Positions 19,336-27,623 are shown, counted from the first letter of the stretch. The stretch: 64,000 nucleotides of DNA from an uncultured Prevotellaceae bacterium (GCA_900318815.1 ONMA01000001.1:114210-178209); one strand, 5' to 3'. A program made the numbers and translations. Notes: generated by a model from the sequence alone, not told the origin.

Positions 19336-20625
19336 ATGATTGAGAAGAAATATTTAGTAACCTTCATCCTCGTTACGACGTTATTCGCGTTGTGGGGCTT
19401 TGCCAACGACATCACCAACCCCATGGTGGCGGCCTTCCAGACGCTGATGGAGCTATCGGCCTCCAAGGCTTCGATGGTGCAATTTGCTTTCTATGGCGGC
19501 TATGCCACGATGGCCATCCCTGCAGCCCTGTTCATCCGCCGCTACAGCTACAAGAGCGGCATCCTGCTCGGCCTGGCACTCTATGCCACGGGAGCCTTCC
19601 TCTTCATCCCTGCAGCAGCACAGCAGAGCTTCACGTTCTTCTGCCTGTCGCTCTACATCCTGACGTTCGGCCTCGCATTCTTGGAGACCACGGCCAATCC
19701 GTTCATCCTCTCGTTGGGTTCGAAGGAAACCAGCACGCGCCGACTGAACATGGCGCAGGCTTTCAATCCGATGGGTTCGCTCTGCGGCATGAGCGTGGCC
19801 TCGCTCATCGTGCTGCCTCAGCTGTGGAGCGACCGTCGCGACGCAGCCGGACAGATTATCTTCGGTACGCTCTCCGAAGCTGAGAAAGCCAACATCCGTG
19901 TACACGACTTGGAGGTCATCCGCAACCCCTACGTCACTATCGGTCTTGTCGTGGTGTTTATGTTCATTGTCATCGCGCTCACCAGGATGCCCCATACTCA
20001 GAGCGAGGATTTGAAAGAGCAAGGTTTTGCCCATTCCACCCGTCAGACGCTCAGCAACCTCTGGCACAACACCATCTACCGTGAGGGCGTGCTGACCCAG
20101 ATGTTCTACGTGGCTGCCCAGATTATGACGTGGACGTTCATCATCCAGTATGCCGACAACCTTGGCATCAATAAGGCCACGGCCCAGACCTATAACATAG
20201 CCGCCATGTCGCTCTTCCTGTGCAGCCGTTTCATCTCCACCCTGCTGATGAAGTATGTCAACAGCCGCCGCCTGCTGGCCATCTTCGGTTGCGGTGCGGT
20301 CCTCTGCTGCATAGGAGCCATCTCTATTGTCGGCATCATGGGATTGTACTGTCTGGTAGGCATTAGTTTCTTTATGTCGCTGATGTTCCCCACCATCTAC
20401 GGCATTGCCTTGGAGGATGTCGACCCGCAGGATTCCACCCTGGGAGCAGCATTCCTGGTAATGGCCATCGTGGGTGGTGCTCTCATGCCGCCGTTGCAGG
20501 GTGCCATTATCGACCAGCAGACCATTCTGGGCCATCCAGCCGTCAACGTCTCGTTTGTCCTGCCCTTCATCTGCTTCCTCTTCATCATCGCCTACGGATA
20601 TCGTTCCTACCGGGCTCGCGCTTAA
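19336..20625 (+). CDS. fucP: L-fucose:H+ symporter-type permease (FucP family)
   Basis: A 429-residue major-facilitator protein with 12 predicted membrane segments. FALWGFANDITNPMV near the N-terminus and LETTANPFI with LNMAQAFNPMGS in the N-half are hallmarks of the FucP branch, which imports L-fucose and related sugars with protons. The ATG at 19336 is chosen: a longer frame would translate the reductase end and the heptamer repeat. With the upstream reductase it suggests uptake and oxidation of fucose, or of another 6-deoxy or galactose-type sugar, released by GH97 or other enzymes. Confidence 0.88.
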   Translation: MIEKKYLVTFILVTTLFALWGFANDITNPMVAAFQTLMELSASKASMVQFAFYGGYATMAIPAALFIRRYSYKSGILLGLALYATGAFLFIPAAAQQSFTFFCLSLYILTFGLAFLETTANPFILSLGSKETSTRRLNMAQAFNPMGSLCGMSVASLIVLPQLWSDRRDAAGQIIFGTLSEAEKANIRVHDLEVIRNPYVTIGLVVVFMFIVIALTRMPHTQSEDLKEQGFAHSTRQTLSNLWHNTIYREGVLTQMFYVAAQIMTWTFIIQYADNLGINKATAQTYNIAAMSLFLCSRFISTLLMKYVNSRRLLAIFGCGAVLCCIGAISIVGIMGLYCLVGISFFMSLMFPTIYGIALEDVDPQDSTLGAAFLVMAIVGGALMPPLQGAIIDQQTILGHPAVNVSFVLPFICFLFIIAYGYRSYRARA

Positions 20626-20706
20626 AAGGTATATGATTGAATTAAAAGCGGGATTGGTAGTCATGCGATTTCTGATTTTTATGTGCATGTCAGAATTCAT
20701 TTTTTG

Positions 20707-21189
20707 AAAATAATCTTGAAAAATGGCTCTAACCGTCACCTTTCATGCTAATATGTTGTAGATAAGATGTTTAGAGGGTGATGGTTGATACTTTTAACCA
20801 TCACCCTACCGTCACCTCTCCGTCGCGAGAGAAAGGTGGATGGCCTTTTTCTTCCAACCTTACATGCAATAATCTACTTATTATTAAATGGTTACAAAAT
20901 GAAATGAAAGAGTAAACCATCGGTTTACATATTGATTACCTATCGGTATACAATATGTATACCACCAGTTTCCTCTAAGAAAACTATTCTATTGCACGGA
21001 GCATGCGATGTGCAAGTTACGTCTGGATAGCTCTTCTGCTTTGAGATGAATGTCAAGATATTTACGCAAAATGATGGTAGGGTGACGGTAGGGTGATGGT
21101 TAAGGGTATCAACCATCACCCCTTAGATGCTTGTAAATAAGATAGATAAGTCGAAAGGTGACGGTTGGAGCCATTTTTCAATATTTTTT
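20707..21189. repeat. Foldback region: 110-bp inverted repeat around a 260-bp palindromic centre
   Basis: The left arm (20707-20816) and right arm (21079-21189) are reverse complements over two conserved blocks: one with TTGAAAAATGGCTC then AACCGTCACCTTTC, and one with GGTGATGGTT and AACCATCACCC, itself a hairpin. The middle of the arms has diverged. The centre has further palindromes: GTAAACC-ATC-GGTTTAC and GTATAC-AATAT-GTATAC. No credible gene lies in 20626-21461. It could be a non-autonomous mobile element (MITE-like) or a structured RNA; no target duplication was identified. Confidence 0.75.
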
Positions 21190-21231
21190 ATGGAAATTTG
21201 CGAAATGACTAACGTTTCATTGCACCCAGTC

Positions 21232-21342
21232 GAAACGTTCCGTCACACCCTGACGAAACATTCCTTACACCTTGATGAATCATTCATCACACCCTGATGA
21301 ATCACTAATCACACTGTGATGAATGATGCATCAGGGTGTGAT
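21232..21342 (+). repeat. Five degenerate 22-nt tandem repeats
   Basis: Units start at 21232, 21255, 21277, 21299 and 21321, with consensus GAAnCATTCnTCACACCCTGAT. The first four are direct repeats; the fifth carries the reverse complement of the core and so folds back on unit 3. Confidence 0.75.
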
Positions 21343-21347
21343 TTTTC
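21286..21347 (+). terminator. Long-stem terminator at the end of the 22-nt array
   Basis: ATCACACCCTGATG (21286-21299) pairs with CATCAGGGTGTGAT (21329-21342), a 14-bp stem followed by a T-run. The loop has its own small palindrome. It probably ends transcription before glyS. Confidence 0.65.
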
Positions 21348-21422
21348 AAAAAAACGCCTTTTTTTCATCATCACATAATAGTAAATTTTTGTAAATCACG
21401 ATGTGTTTTCATAATTAATTGT

Positions 21423-21430
21423 TACCTTTG
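21423..21430 (+). promoter_or_regulatory. Promoter -7 box of glyS
   Basis: TACCTTTG followed by GCAG, 31 nt upstream of the glyS start, an exact match to TAnnTTTG. The upstream box is weak. Confidence 0.6.
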
Positions 21431-21461
21431 CAGCCAAATTTGCAAATTTATTAATAGAATT

Positions 21462-23000
21462 ATGGCACAAGAAGATGTATTTAAAAAAATCGTAAGCCAC
21501 TGCAAGGAGTACGGATTTGTGTTCCCTTCGAGTGAGATTTACGATGGTCTGGGCGCCGTCTACGACTATGGTCAGATGGGCGTGGAGTTGAAGAACAACA
21601 TTAAGCAGTACTGGTGGAAGGCCATGACAATGCTGCACGAGAACATCGTGGGTATCGACTCGGCTATCTTCATGCACCCCACCATCTGGAAGGCCTCGGG
21701 ACACGTGGATGCTTTCAATGACCCTCTCATAGACAACCGCGACTCGAAGAAGCGCTATCGCGCCGACGTGCTCATTGAGGACCAGATTGCAAAATACGAC
21801 GAGAAGATCCTGAAAGAGGTGGAGAAGGCCCGCAAGCGCTTCAAGGAGGCTTTCAACGAGGAGCAGTACTTAGCCACCTCGCCCCGCGTATTAGAGATTA
21901 AGGAGAAGCGCGATGCCCTGCACGCCCGCTATGCCGCTGCTATGCAAGGCCCCGATCTGGAGGAACTGAAGCAGATTATCCTGGACGAAGAGATTGTATG
22001 CCCCATCAGCGGCACCAAGAACTGGACCGACGTGCGCCAGTTCAACCTGATGTTCTCTACTGAAATGGGCTCGACGGCCGACGGCTCGATGAAAATCTAT
22101 CTGCGCCCCGAGACGGCTCAGGGTATCTTCGTGAACTACTTGAACGTGCAGAAGACGGGCCGCATGAAGATTCCCTTCGGCATCGCCCAGATTGGCAAGG
22201 CCTTCCGCAACGAGATTGTGGCTCGTCAGTTCATCTTCCGCATGAGGGAGTTTGAGCAGATGGAGATGCAGTTCTTCGTGAAGCCCGGCACAGAATTGGA
22301 GTGGTTTGCCAAGTGGAAGGAGACGCGCATGAAGTGGCACCAGAACTTAGGCTTCGGAGCAGAGAACTACCGTTTCCACGACCACGACAAGCTGGCTCAC
22401 TATGCCAACGCCGCTACTGACATCGAGTTCCACATGCCGTTTGGTTTCAAGGAGGTGGAAGGCATCCACAGCCGCACTAACTTCGACCTGAGCCAGCATG
22501 AGAAGTACTCTGGCAAGAGCATTAAGTACTTCGACCCAGCTACCAACGAGAGCTATACGCCGTTTGTCATCGAGACCTCTATCGGTGTCGACCGCATGTT
22601 CCTTTCTATTATGTGTCACGCTTTCGACGAGGAGAAACTCGAGAATGGCGAGACCCGCACGGTGCTGAAGCTGCCCGCTGCCTTGGCTCCCGTGAAACTG
22701 GCCGTGCTGCCGTTGGTGAAGAAGGACGGACTGCCCGAGAAGGCCCGCGAGATTATCGACGACCTGAAGTATCACTTCACCTGCCAGTACGATGAGAAGG
22801 ACTCCATCGGCAAGCGCTATCGCCGCCAGGATGCTATCGGCACGCCTTACTGCGTCACCGTGGACCACGACACGCTTGTGGACGGCTGCGTCACCCTGCG
22901 TTTCCGCGACACGATGGAACAGGAGCGCGTGAAGATCAGCGAGCTGAACAGCATCATCGAGGACAAGGTGAGCATCACCAGCCTGCTGAAGAAACTCTAA
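21462..23000 (+). CDS. glyS: Glycyl-tRNA synthetase, single-chain (alpha2) type
   Basis: A 512-residue class II synthetase that charges tRNA-Gly. It has the archaeal/eukaryal-type single-chain build used by Bacteroidetes: N-terminal FPSSEIYDGLGAVYDYG.MG, motif 2 region FRNEIVARQFIFRMREFEQMEMQFF, LRPETAQGIFVN, motif 3 ETSIGVDRMFL and a C-terminal anticodon-binding domain (APVKLAVLPLV...GKRYRRQDAIGTPYCV). Length and motifs are complete. It has its own promoter and is followed by repeat C. Confidence 0.96.
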   Translation: MAQEDVFKKIVSHCKEYGFVFPSSEIYDGLGAVYDYGQMGVELKNNIKQYWWKAMTMLHENIVGIDSAIFMHPTIWKASGHVDAFNDPLIDNRDSKKRYRADVLIEDQIAKYDEKILKEVEKARKRFKEAFNEEQYLATSPRVLEIKEKRDALHARYAAAMQGPDLEELKQIILDEEIVCPISGTKNWTDVRQFNLMFSTEMGSTADGSMKIYLRPETAQGIFVNYLNVQKTGRMKIPFGIAQIGKAFRNEIVARQFIFRMREFEQMEMQFFVKPGTELEWFAKWKETRMKWHQNLGFGAENYRFHDHDKLAHYANAATDIEFHMPFGFKEVEGIHSRTNFDLSQHEKYSGKSIKYFDPATNESYTPFVIETSIGVDRMFLSIMCHAFDEEKLENGETRTVLKLPAALAPVKLAVLPLVKKDGLPEKAREIIDDLKYHFTCQYDEKDSIGKRYRRQDAIGTPYCVTVDHDTLVDGCVTLRFRDTMEQERVKISELNSIIEDKVSITSLLKKL

Positions 23001-23008
23001 GCCTCAGC

Positions 23009-23143
23009 CCCCTCTTTCTCGCGCAGAGTCGTAGAGTCGCAGAGTTTCGCAGAGAGAACTCCTTTAACGCAGAAGATAAAATCCTCTGCGAAACCTCTGC
23101 GCCTCTGTGTGAGAAAGAAAAAGGGTGTGGGAGACTTCAATTA
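23009..23143. repeat. Intergenic inverted repeat C, copy 1
   Basis: CTTTCTCGCGCAGAG with GTCGCAGAGTTTCGCAGAG on the left pairs with CTCTGCGAAACCTCTGCG and GTGAGAAAG on the right. The tail GTGGGAGACTTCAATTA is shared with a second copy near 59.2-59.3 kb. It lies right after glyS and may act as its terminator. Confidence 0.8.
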
Positions 23144-23159
23144 AATTACCATAAAAAGG

Positions 23160-23861
23160 ATGAAGAACTATCAAAGTAATCATGTAACCAAACACCCCTC
23201 CCTTTGGGAGGGCCTGGGTGGGCTTTTTGCCTTTCTCCTCCCCCTCCTTTTCACAGCTTGTTCGGAGTCTGCGTCGGATGATGACGAGTATGCCAACTGG
23301 CAGGCGCGCAACGACCAGTACTTTGCATCGCTGCAAGACTCGCTGACCAGAGGCGGAGCCAGCTGGACGCGGCTGAAGAAATACTCGCTCGACCCGTCAA
23401 CGGAAGGCCAGCAGACCGACTATGTCTACGTGCATAAAATAGAGGAGGGGAGTGTCGTCCTGGATTCATCAGACGGCACGCAGCTTTCATCAACCAGTTC
23501 TCCGCTTTCAACCCCCATGTTCACCGACTCGGTGCGCGTGAGCTATCAGGGGCGGCTCATCCCCACGACAACCCACCCCGAGGGTTATGTATTCGACGGC
23601 ACGGTGTTCGGCAAGTATAGCATCGGCACCACGTCGACGGCCAAGTTCTTGGCCTCGGCACTTGTCGACGGCTTTACCACGGCCCTGCTCCACATGCACC
23701 GTGGCGACCGTTGGCGCGTCTACATCCCCTATCAGTTAGGCTACAACGCAACTGTGCAGACGGGTGTTCCTGCCTACAGCACGCTCATCTTCGACATCAC
23801 ACTTATCGACTTCTCCCATGCCGGCGAGGTAATGCCCGTGTGGAAGGCTCGATTGAAGTGA
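23160..23861 (+). CDS. FKBP-type peptidyl-prolyl isomerase lipoprotein
   Basis: A 233-residue lipoprotein with lipobox LLFTAC-S, then an acidic linker and an FKBP domain: VRVSYQGRL, YVFDGTVFG, DGFTTALLHMHRGDRWRVYIPYQLGYN and a final strand STLIFDITLIDF. Such proteins fold proline-containing proteins in the periplasm or at the surface. The N-terminal region of the signal peptide (about residues 11-23, HPSLWEGLGGLF) is encoded by palindromic element B, so the element has become part of the export signal. A later start is not available without losing the hydrophobic core. Confidence 0.8.
   Translation: MKNYQSNHVTKHPSLWEGLGGLFAFLLPLLFTACSESASDDDEYANWQARNDQYFASLQDSLTRGGASWTRLKKYSLDPSTEGQQTDYVYVHKIEEGSVVLDSSDGTQLSSTSSPLSTPMFTDSVRVSYQGRLIPTTTHPEGYVFDGTVFGKYSIGTTSTAKFLASALVDGFTTALLHMHRGDRWRVYIPYQLGYNATVQTGVPAYSTLIFDITLIDFSHAGEVMPVWKARLK
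23195..23225 (+). repeat. Palindromic element B, copy 1, at the 5' end of the FKBP gene
   Basis: CCCTCCC-TTT-GGGAGGG (23196-23212) followed by CCTGGGTGGGCTT. A second copy in reverse orientation makes the 3' end of leuC. Confidence 0.75.
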
Positions 23862-23885
23862 ATTCGTTTTTATTTCCTATCTTTG
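23853..23885 (+). promoter_or_regulatory. Promoter of the ATPase-DUF4435 pair
   Basis: TATCTTTG (23878-23885) with TTG at 23853-23855, 22 nt upstream. The box overlaps the end of the FKBP gene and puts the start about 12 nt before the ATPase ATG, so the pair has its own control. Confidence 0.6.
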
Positions 23886-23901
23886 CGGAAAACTTACAAC
23901 T

Positions 23902-24705
23902 ATGCAGAAATACGCAGACTATATCAAGAAGATAGAGATAGACTCGCTCTGGAGCGGCAAGAAGCACATTGTGTGGGAACTGGACCGCCACGTGAACATC
24001 CTGAGCGGCATCAACGGGGTAGGCAAGAGCACGATACTCAACAAGGTGGTGAAGGGCCTGTCGGCAGGCGGCGAGTTTCCTTCGCACATGCTCAAGGGCG
24101 TGCGTCTTGAGGTGGAGCCAGCCGACGCGAAGTGGCTACGCTATGACATGATTCGCTCGCTGGACAGTCCGCTACAGGCCGAAACCCTCAAAGCCCCCTA
24201 TTCAGACCCATTCTCCCTTCTCGATGTCCAGCTATACAACTTGCAACGCAAGTACCTGGACTATCAGGTGAACATAGGCAACCGCATCATTGCCGAGCTG
24301 CAGGCGGGCAATGCCGAGGCTGCCCAACAGCTCTCGCAGAAGAAGAAGCGCTTCCAGGACATGTTGGACGAGCTGTTCGCCGAGACGGGGAAGCGCATTA
24401 TCCGGACGGAGAACGAGATACGCTTCACGCAGATTGGCGAGATGCTCATGCCCTACCAGCTGTCGAGCGGCGAGAAGCAACTGCTCATCATCCTGCTTAC
24501 CGTGCTTGTGGAGGACGACCTGCCCTACATCCTCTTCATGGACGAGCCGGAGGTGTCGCTCCATATAGAGTGGCAGAAGCAGCTCATCGACCTGGTTCGC
24601 GAGCTGAACCCCAACGTGCAAATCATTATGACCACCCATTCGCCCGCCGTCATTATGAACGGCTGGATCAGCTGCGTAACAGAAGTATCGGACATTACCG
24701 TTTAA
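23902..24705 (+). CDS. ABC/OLD-like ATPase of a PARIS-like pair
   Basis: A compact 267-residue ATPase with every motif of the ABC/SMC-like class: Walker A GINGVGKST (36-44), signature LSSGEK (187-192), Walker B YILFMDEPE (209-217) and the His switch TTHSP (244-248). The Lys/Gln-rich helical stretch at about 110-160 is a short hairpin. It is followed after 3 bp by a DUF4435 gene. In the phage-defence system PARIS an ATPase (AriA) is paired with a DUF4435 TOPRIM nuclease (AriB); the order matches, although AriA proteins as I recall them are longer. Defence is a hypothesis from this pairing. Confidence 0.8.
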   Translation: MQKYADYIKKIEIDSLWSGKKHIVWELDRHVNILSGINGVGKSTILNKVVKGLSAGGEFPSHMLKGVRLEVEPADAKWLRYDMIRSLDSPLQAETLKAPYSDPFSLLDVQLYNLQRKYLDYQVNIGNRIIAELQAGNAEAAQQLSQKKKRFQDMLDELFAETGKRIIRTENEIRFTQIGEMLMPYQLSSGEKQLLIILLTVLVEDDLPYILFMDEPEVSLHIEWQKQLIDLVRELNPNVQIIMTTHSPAVIMNGWISCVTEVSDITV

Positions 24706-24708
24706 CGT

Positions 24709-25716
24709 ATGGCAAGCAGGATAGAGGACAACATCAGCAGCCAGTATTTCGAGGCGGCCAACGCCATGAAGTCGAAGCGGGCGCGGCGCAGGATAGTAGC
24801 CTACGTCGAGAGCTACGACGACATCTACTTCTGGCGCACGGTGCTGGGGCCTTTCGAGAACGAGCAACGCTACTTCGAGGTGATGCTGCCCTCGAAGGTG
24901 CAGCTGCTGCGAGGCAAGAAATCGGTGCTGATGAACTTCATCGGCGAGCACGTTGGCCCCGACATGATTGCCTGCGTCGATGCCGACTACGACTTCCTGC
25001 TGCAAGGGAGTACTCCCACCTCCAAGCAGGTTCTTGCCAGCCCCTACGTCTTCCATACATACGTCTATGCCATCGAGAACTACCAATGCTATGCGTCGTC
25101 GCTTCACGACGTATGCGTGGCTGTGACGCTCAACGACCACCACATCTTCGATTTCGAGGACTACTTCCGACGGTTCTCCGAGATTTGCTTCCCCCTCTTC
25201 GTCTGGTCGGTGTGGGCCTACCGCACAGGCAATTACCCCCGCTTCTCGCTGTCCGATTTCAACCGCGTCACCGAGCCAGGCGGCTTTACCATGCAGGATC
25301 CGGAGGCCTCGCTACAGCACCTACGGCGAAAGGTGCAGACCAAGCTTCACGACCTGCAACGCAAGTTCCCCGGCAACAAGGACGCTTACCTGAAGCTCAA
25401 GGACGAAATCAAGGCTTTAGGGGTGACGCCACAGACCACCTATTTATATATGCAGGGGCATCACATTTTTGATGTGGTCGTGGCTCCCATCTTGGGCAAG
25501 GTGTGCCGCATGCTGCAACAGGAACGCCAGGGCGAAATCTATCAGGCTCAGGCGCACTCGACCCAGAAGCGTAACGAGATGTCGTGCTACGAGAACTCAC
25601 GTCAGGACATCAAGGTGATGCTCAAGAAACACACGGGTTACATGGGCTCTGCTCCCTTCCGTCGGCTGTTGGCCGACGTGCAGCGTTATTTCGACAGCAT
25701 ATCCCCCCCTGCTTGA
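24709..25716 (+). CDS. DUF4435 protein, TOPRIM-like (AriB-like)
   Basis: A 335-residue DUF4435 protein. The TOPRIM-type acidic residues are visible: Glu34 in VAYVESYDDIYFW and the Asp cluster in ACVDADYDFL (Asp91, 93, 95), preceded by a G-K-K strand region (LRGKKSVLMNFI). TOPRIM folds use this Glu and DxD set to bind metal and cut nucleic acid. The middle part (YAIENYQCYASSLHDVC) is typical of the family. It is translated from the same message as the ATPase. In PARIS the DUF4435 partner is a nuclease set free on sensing a phage protein; whether this pair does the same is inferred. Confidence 0.78.
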   Translation: MASRIEDNISSQYFEAANAMKSKRARRRIVAYVESYDDIYFWRTVLGPFENEQRYFEVMLPSKVQLLRGKKSVLMNFIGEHVGPDMIACVDADYDFLLQGSTPTSKQVLASPYVFHTYVYAIENYQCYASSLHDVCVAVTLNDHHIFDFEDYFRRFSEICFPLFVWSVWAYRTGNYPRFSLSDFNRVTEPGGFTMQDPEASLQHLRRKVQTKLHDLQRKFPGNKDAYLKLKDEIKALGVTPQTTYLYMQGHHIFDVVVAPILGKVCRMLQQERQGEIYQAQAHSTQKRNEMSCYENSRQDIKVMLKKHTGYMGSAPFRRLLADVQRYFDSISPPA

Positions 25717-25795
25717 TATTGTATTGTAATCTTGTCCCGTGCATTTCGTGTACAACATTTTCATTTGCTCAATTCATATTCAATGATATAATGAC

Positions 25796-26701
25796 ATGAT
25801 AACGATAGCCAATCCGATATACGATGTAGTGTTCAAGTACCTCATGGACGATGCGCGCATAGCCCGCACTATTCTCTCAGCCCTGCTGAAGAAGGATATT
25901 GTTAGCGTGGAGATGCGCCCTCATGAGTACGTCAACCAGAAAGTTGAAGGCATCGCCGTGCAGCGCATTGACTTCGGGGCCGTTGTCCGTGAGAATGGTG
26001 AGGAGAAGCTTATACTCATTGAGTTGCAAAAGTCGTGGCTCAACACGGAATTGCTGCGTTTCCGCCAGTATATGGCTCGTCAGTACAACGACCCGAAGAA
26101 CATGACTATTGGTCCGAAGCAGCAGTATGCCCTGCCGATGGTGATGGTCTATCTGCTTGGCCACAAGGTGGGCGACATTGAGGAGCCTGTAGTCTATGTG
26201 CGCCATGATGTGTTCGACTACAATGACCAGGTCGTAACCCGTGGCATTCCAGACCCCTTCGTAGACAGTCTTACACACGAGAGCATTATTGTGCAGATAC
26301 CCCGTCTGCGCGGACAGGTAAACACTCGTCTCGACCAGGTGCTGAGTGTATTCGACCAGTCGCGTCAGGATCAGGGCAACAGCAAGCTGCTGAACATCGA
26401 TGACTCGCTCTACGACCCCGATGATGCTGAGATGCAGCGCATATTGCTGCGCCTCACGGGTGCTGCCGCTGACGACGAGTTCCGGCGTCAGATGAACTTG
26501 GAGGACGAGATTTTCATGGAAATCAAGAACCGTGATGCCGAGATTCTTCAGCGTGACTATGCCATTGCCCAGCAGAAAGAGCAGCTGGAACAGAAAGATG
26601 CCCAGTTGCGTAAGTCTATCGCATTGCTCCGCCAAGCAAACCTTTCTCCAGAGGCCATTGCCGACAGTTTAGGCATTGACATTGCCGATATTGAAAAGTA
26701 A
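25796..26701 (+). CDS. PD-(D/E)XK nuclease, Rpn/transposase-associated family
   Basis: A 301-residue protein of the PDDEXK_2/Rpn family, common in Bacteroidetes. The start DVVFKYLMDD is typical. The nuclease core is Asp59 in RIDFGAVV and Glu76 with Gln78 in ILIELQKSW, the E-x-Q form of the motif. The middle holds QQYALPMVMVYLLGH. A Gln-rich coiled coil (about 255-282) is followed by a short terminal helix pair ending LSPEAIADSLGIDIADIEK, which resembles a DNA-binding turn. Rpn proteins promote recombination or act in defence. It stands next to the ATPase-DUF4435 pair but 79 bp away with its own start. Confidence 0.8.
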   Translation: MITIANPIYDVVFKYLMDDARIARTILSALLKKDIVSVEMRPHEYVNQKVEGIAVQRIDFGAVVRENGEEKLILIELQKSWLNTELLRFRQYMARQYNDPKNMTIGPKQQYALPMVMVYLLGHKVGDIEEPVVYVRHDVFDYNDQVVTRGIPDPFVDSLTHESIIVQIPRLRGQVNTRLDQVLSVFDQSRQDQGNSKLLNIDDSLYDPDDAEMQRILLRLTGAAADDEFRRQMNLEDEIFMEIKNRDAEILQRDYAIAQQKEQLEQKDAQLRKSIALLRQANLSPEAIADSLGIDIADIEK

Positions 26702-26794
26702 ATAAAAGTACTCAAACCAACACTTTAACTTCTTTTGGGTAATTATGGTGGTGTTGTCACTCTGTTTGGGCTTTGCTGCTGCGGATAAGGTTCT

Positions 26795-26995
26795 TTATAC
26801 TTCCAACTCTCTAAGCAGGTCGTTGAGGATGTATTCGTCACTCTGTAGCAGCAAGCCGCTATCAGGGTTAGACAGCAGGAAAAAGGTACGCGAGTTATAG
26901 AGGATGTCGAGTGCGCGCTCGACGTCGATGTCGAGGCGCTTAGCCAGCAGGGCTACGATGCGGCCCTCCTTGCGCCATAGTACCTGGTCTCTCAT
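26795..26995 (-). CDS. Small DUF3791-like protein (gene B of a decayed module)
   Basis: A 66-residue protein starting MRDQVLWRKEGRIVALLA, with DIDVERALDILYNS and a C-terminal LQSDEYILNDLLREL. This is the build of the small helical proteins (DUF3791 and relatives) found in Bacteroidetes modules that often carry toxin-like partners. The start overlaps the stop of the truncated gene A remnant by four bases (ATGA), which shows the original operon coupling. The upstream gene has lost its 5' half and promoter, so expression is uncertain. Function unknown. Confidence 0.55.
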   Translation of the reverse strand: MRDQVLWRKEGRIVALLAKRLDIDVERALDILYNSRTFFLLSNPDSGLLLQSDEYILNDLLRELEV

Positions 26996-27084
26996 CGCTG
27001 GCCTCCTTCCTTTGCGTCCCAGTTCTTCAGAGCCTGCTCCACGTTCCACACCACGCCGTCGATGCTTTCGGTGTGCAGCGTGTC
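26992..27084 (-). pseudogene. Remnant of gene A (3' third of a DUF3791-like gene)
   Basis: The minus strand reads TLHTESIDGVVWNVEQALKNW followed by DAKEGGQR and stop, nearly identical to the end of the intact copy at 27695-27931. The 5' two thirds are replaced by repeat E. The stop TGA overlaps the ATG of gene B. Confidence 0.8.
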
Positions 27085-27414
27085 ATCATCTTAAACTATC
27101 TTATTTAAGCATTTTTCTTTGGTTGTTTGCTAAGATTGACTAAATTTGCACCAAGTTTAACGAAATACTGTATGCCAATGGACAGATAAAAGGCTATAGG
27201 ACATAAGACTGCGCTCGACCTTTGGTCGCTTTGCACAGCAAAGAACGTCCACTTTTGATTCTTGTTGTTCGATAATTGGGGAATTAGACAACAATCACCA
27301 AGAACTGAAGTAGATTGTTCACGCCGCTCGGCATGGGCATTTACTCGTTTAAGGTGATAGGCTATCCCCAATGCCTCGGAAAATGTAAGCGAAGTAGATT
27401 GCTCATGTTTTAAT
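27085..27414 (+). repeat. Repeat E, copy 1: promoter, mini-ORF and two abutting hairpins
   Basis: About 330 bp, similar over its length to 28007-28315. Shared parts in order: ATCATCTTAAACTATC at the edge; a consensus plus-strand promoter; a conserved ATGCCAATGGACAGATAA (27172-27189, M-P-M-D-R-stop); CGACC-TTT-GGTCG (27216-27228) touching CTTTGC-ACA-GCAAAG (27229-27243); AACGTCCACTTT; and later GGGCATTTACTCGTTTAA. It looks like a duplicated structured RNA unit. Confidence 0.8.
27118..27148 (+). promoter_or_regulatory. Promoter inside repeat E copy 1
   Basis: TTTG (27118-27121), 19 nt, TAAATTTG (27141-27148). Position relative to the repeat and both boxes are kept in copy 2. Confidence 0.6.
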
Positions 27415-27520
27415 AATTGTATATAAACGGGTATAAACAAGCAAGAATATCTAGAAATTGAAGCCGTCTACATATACAATAACCTTCTGCTTGTCCATAT
27501 CTTGTTTGCTTCAGTCCGTT

Positions 27521-27587
27521 AAAAAAATAAGCCCACCTTTTTAGGGGCGGGCGGGCCTCGGTATTTTCCACCCGAGGGGGATTTCGT
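27521..27587 (-). ncRNA. Predicted small RNA of about 67 nt
   Basis: On the minus strand a strong promoter is followed at once by a hairpin (CCTCGG-10 nt-CCGAGG) and then GCCCGCC ... GGTGGGC with TTATTTTTTT, a complete intrinsic terminator. No start codon lies after the predicted transcript start. I do not recognise the family. It sits between repeat E copy 1 and the intact gene A. Confidence 0.6.
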
Positions 27588-27591
27588 GGTG

Positions 27592-27623
27592 CAAAGATAG
27601 GCATATTATTCCGAACCTCCAAA
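27592..27623 (-). promoter_or_regulatory. Promoter of the predicted small RNA
   Basis: Minus-strand TTTG (27620-27623) and TATCTTTG (27592-27599) are 20 nt apart, the best-spaced promoter in this island. Confidence 0.65.
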
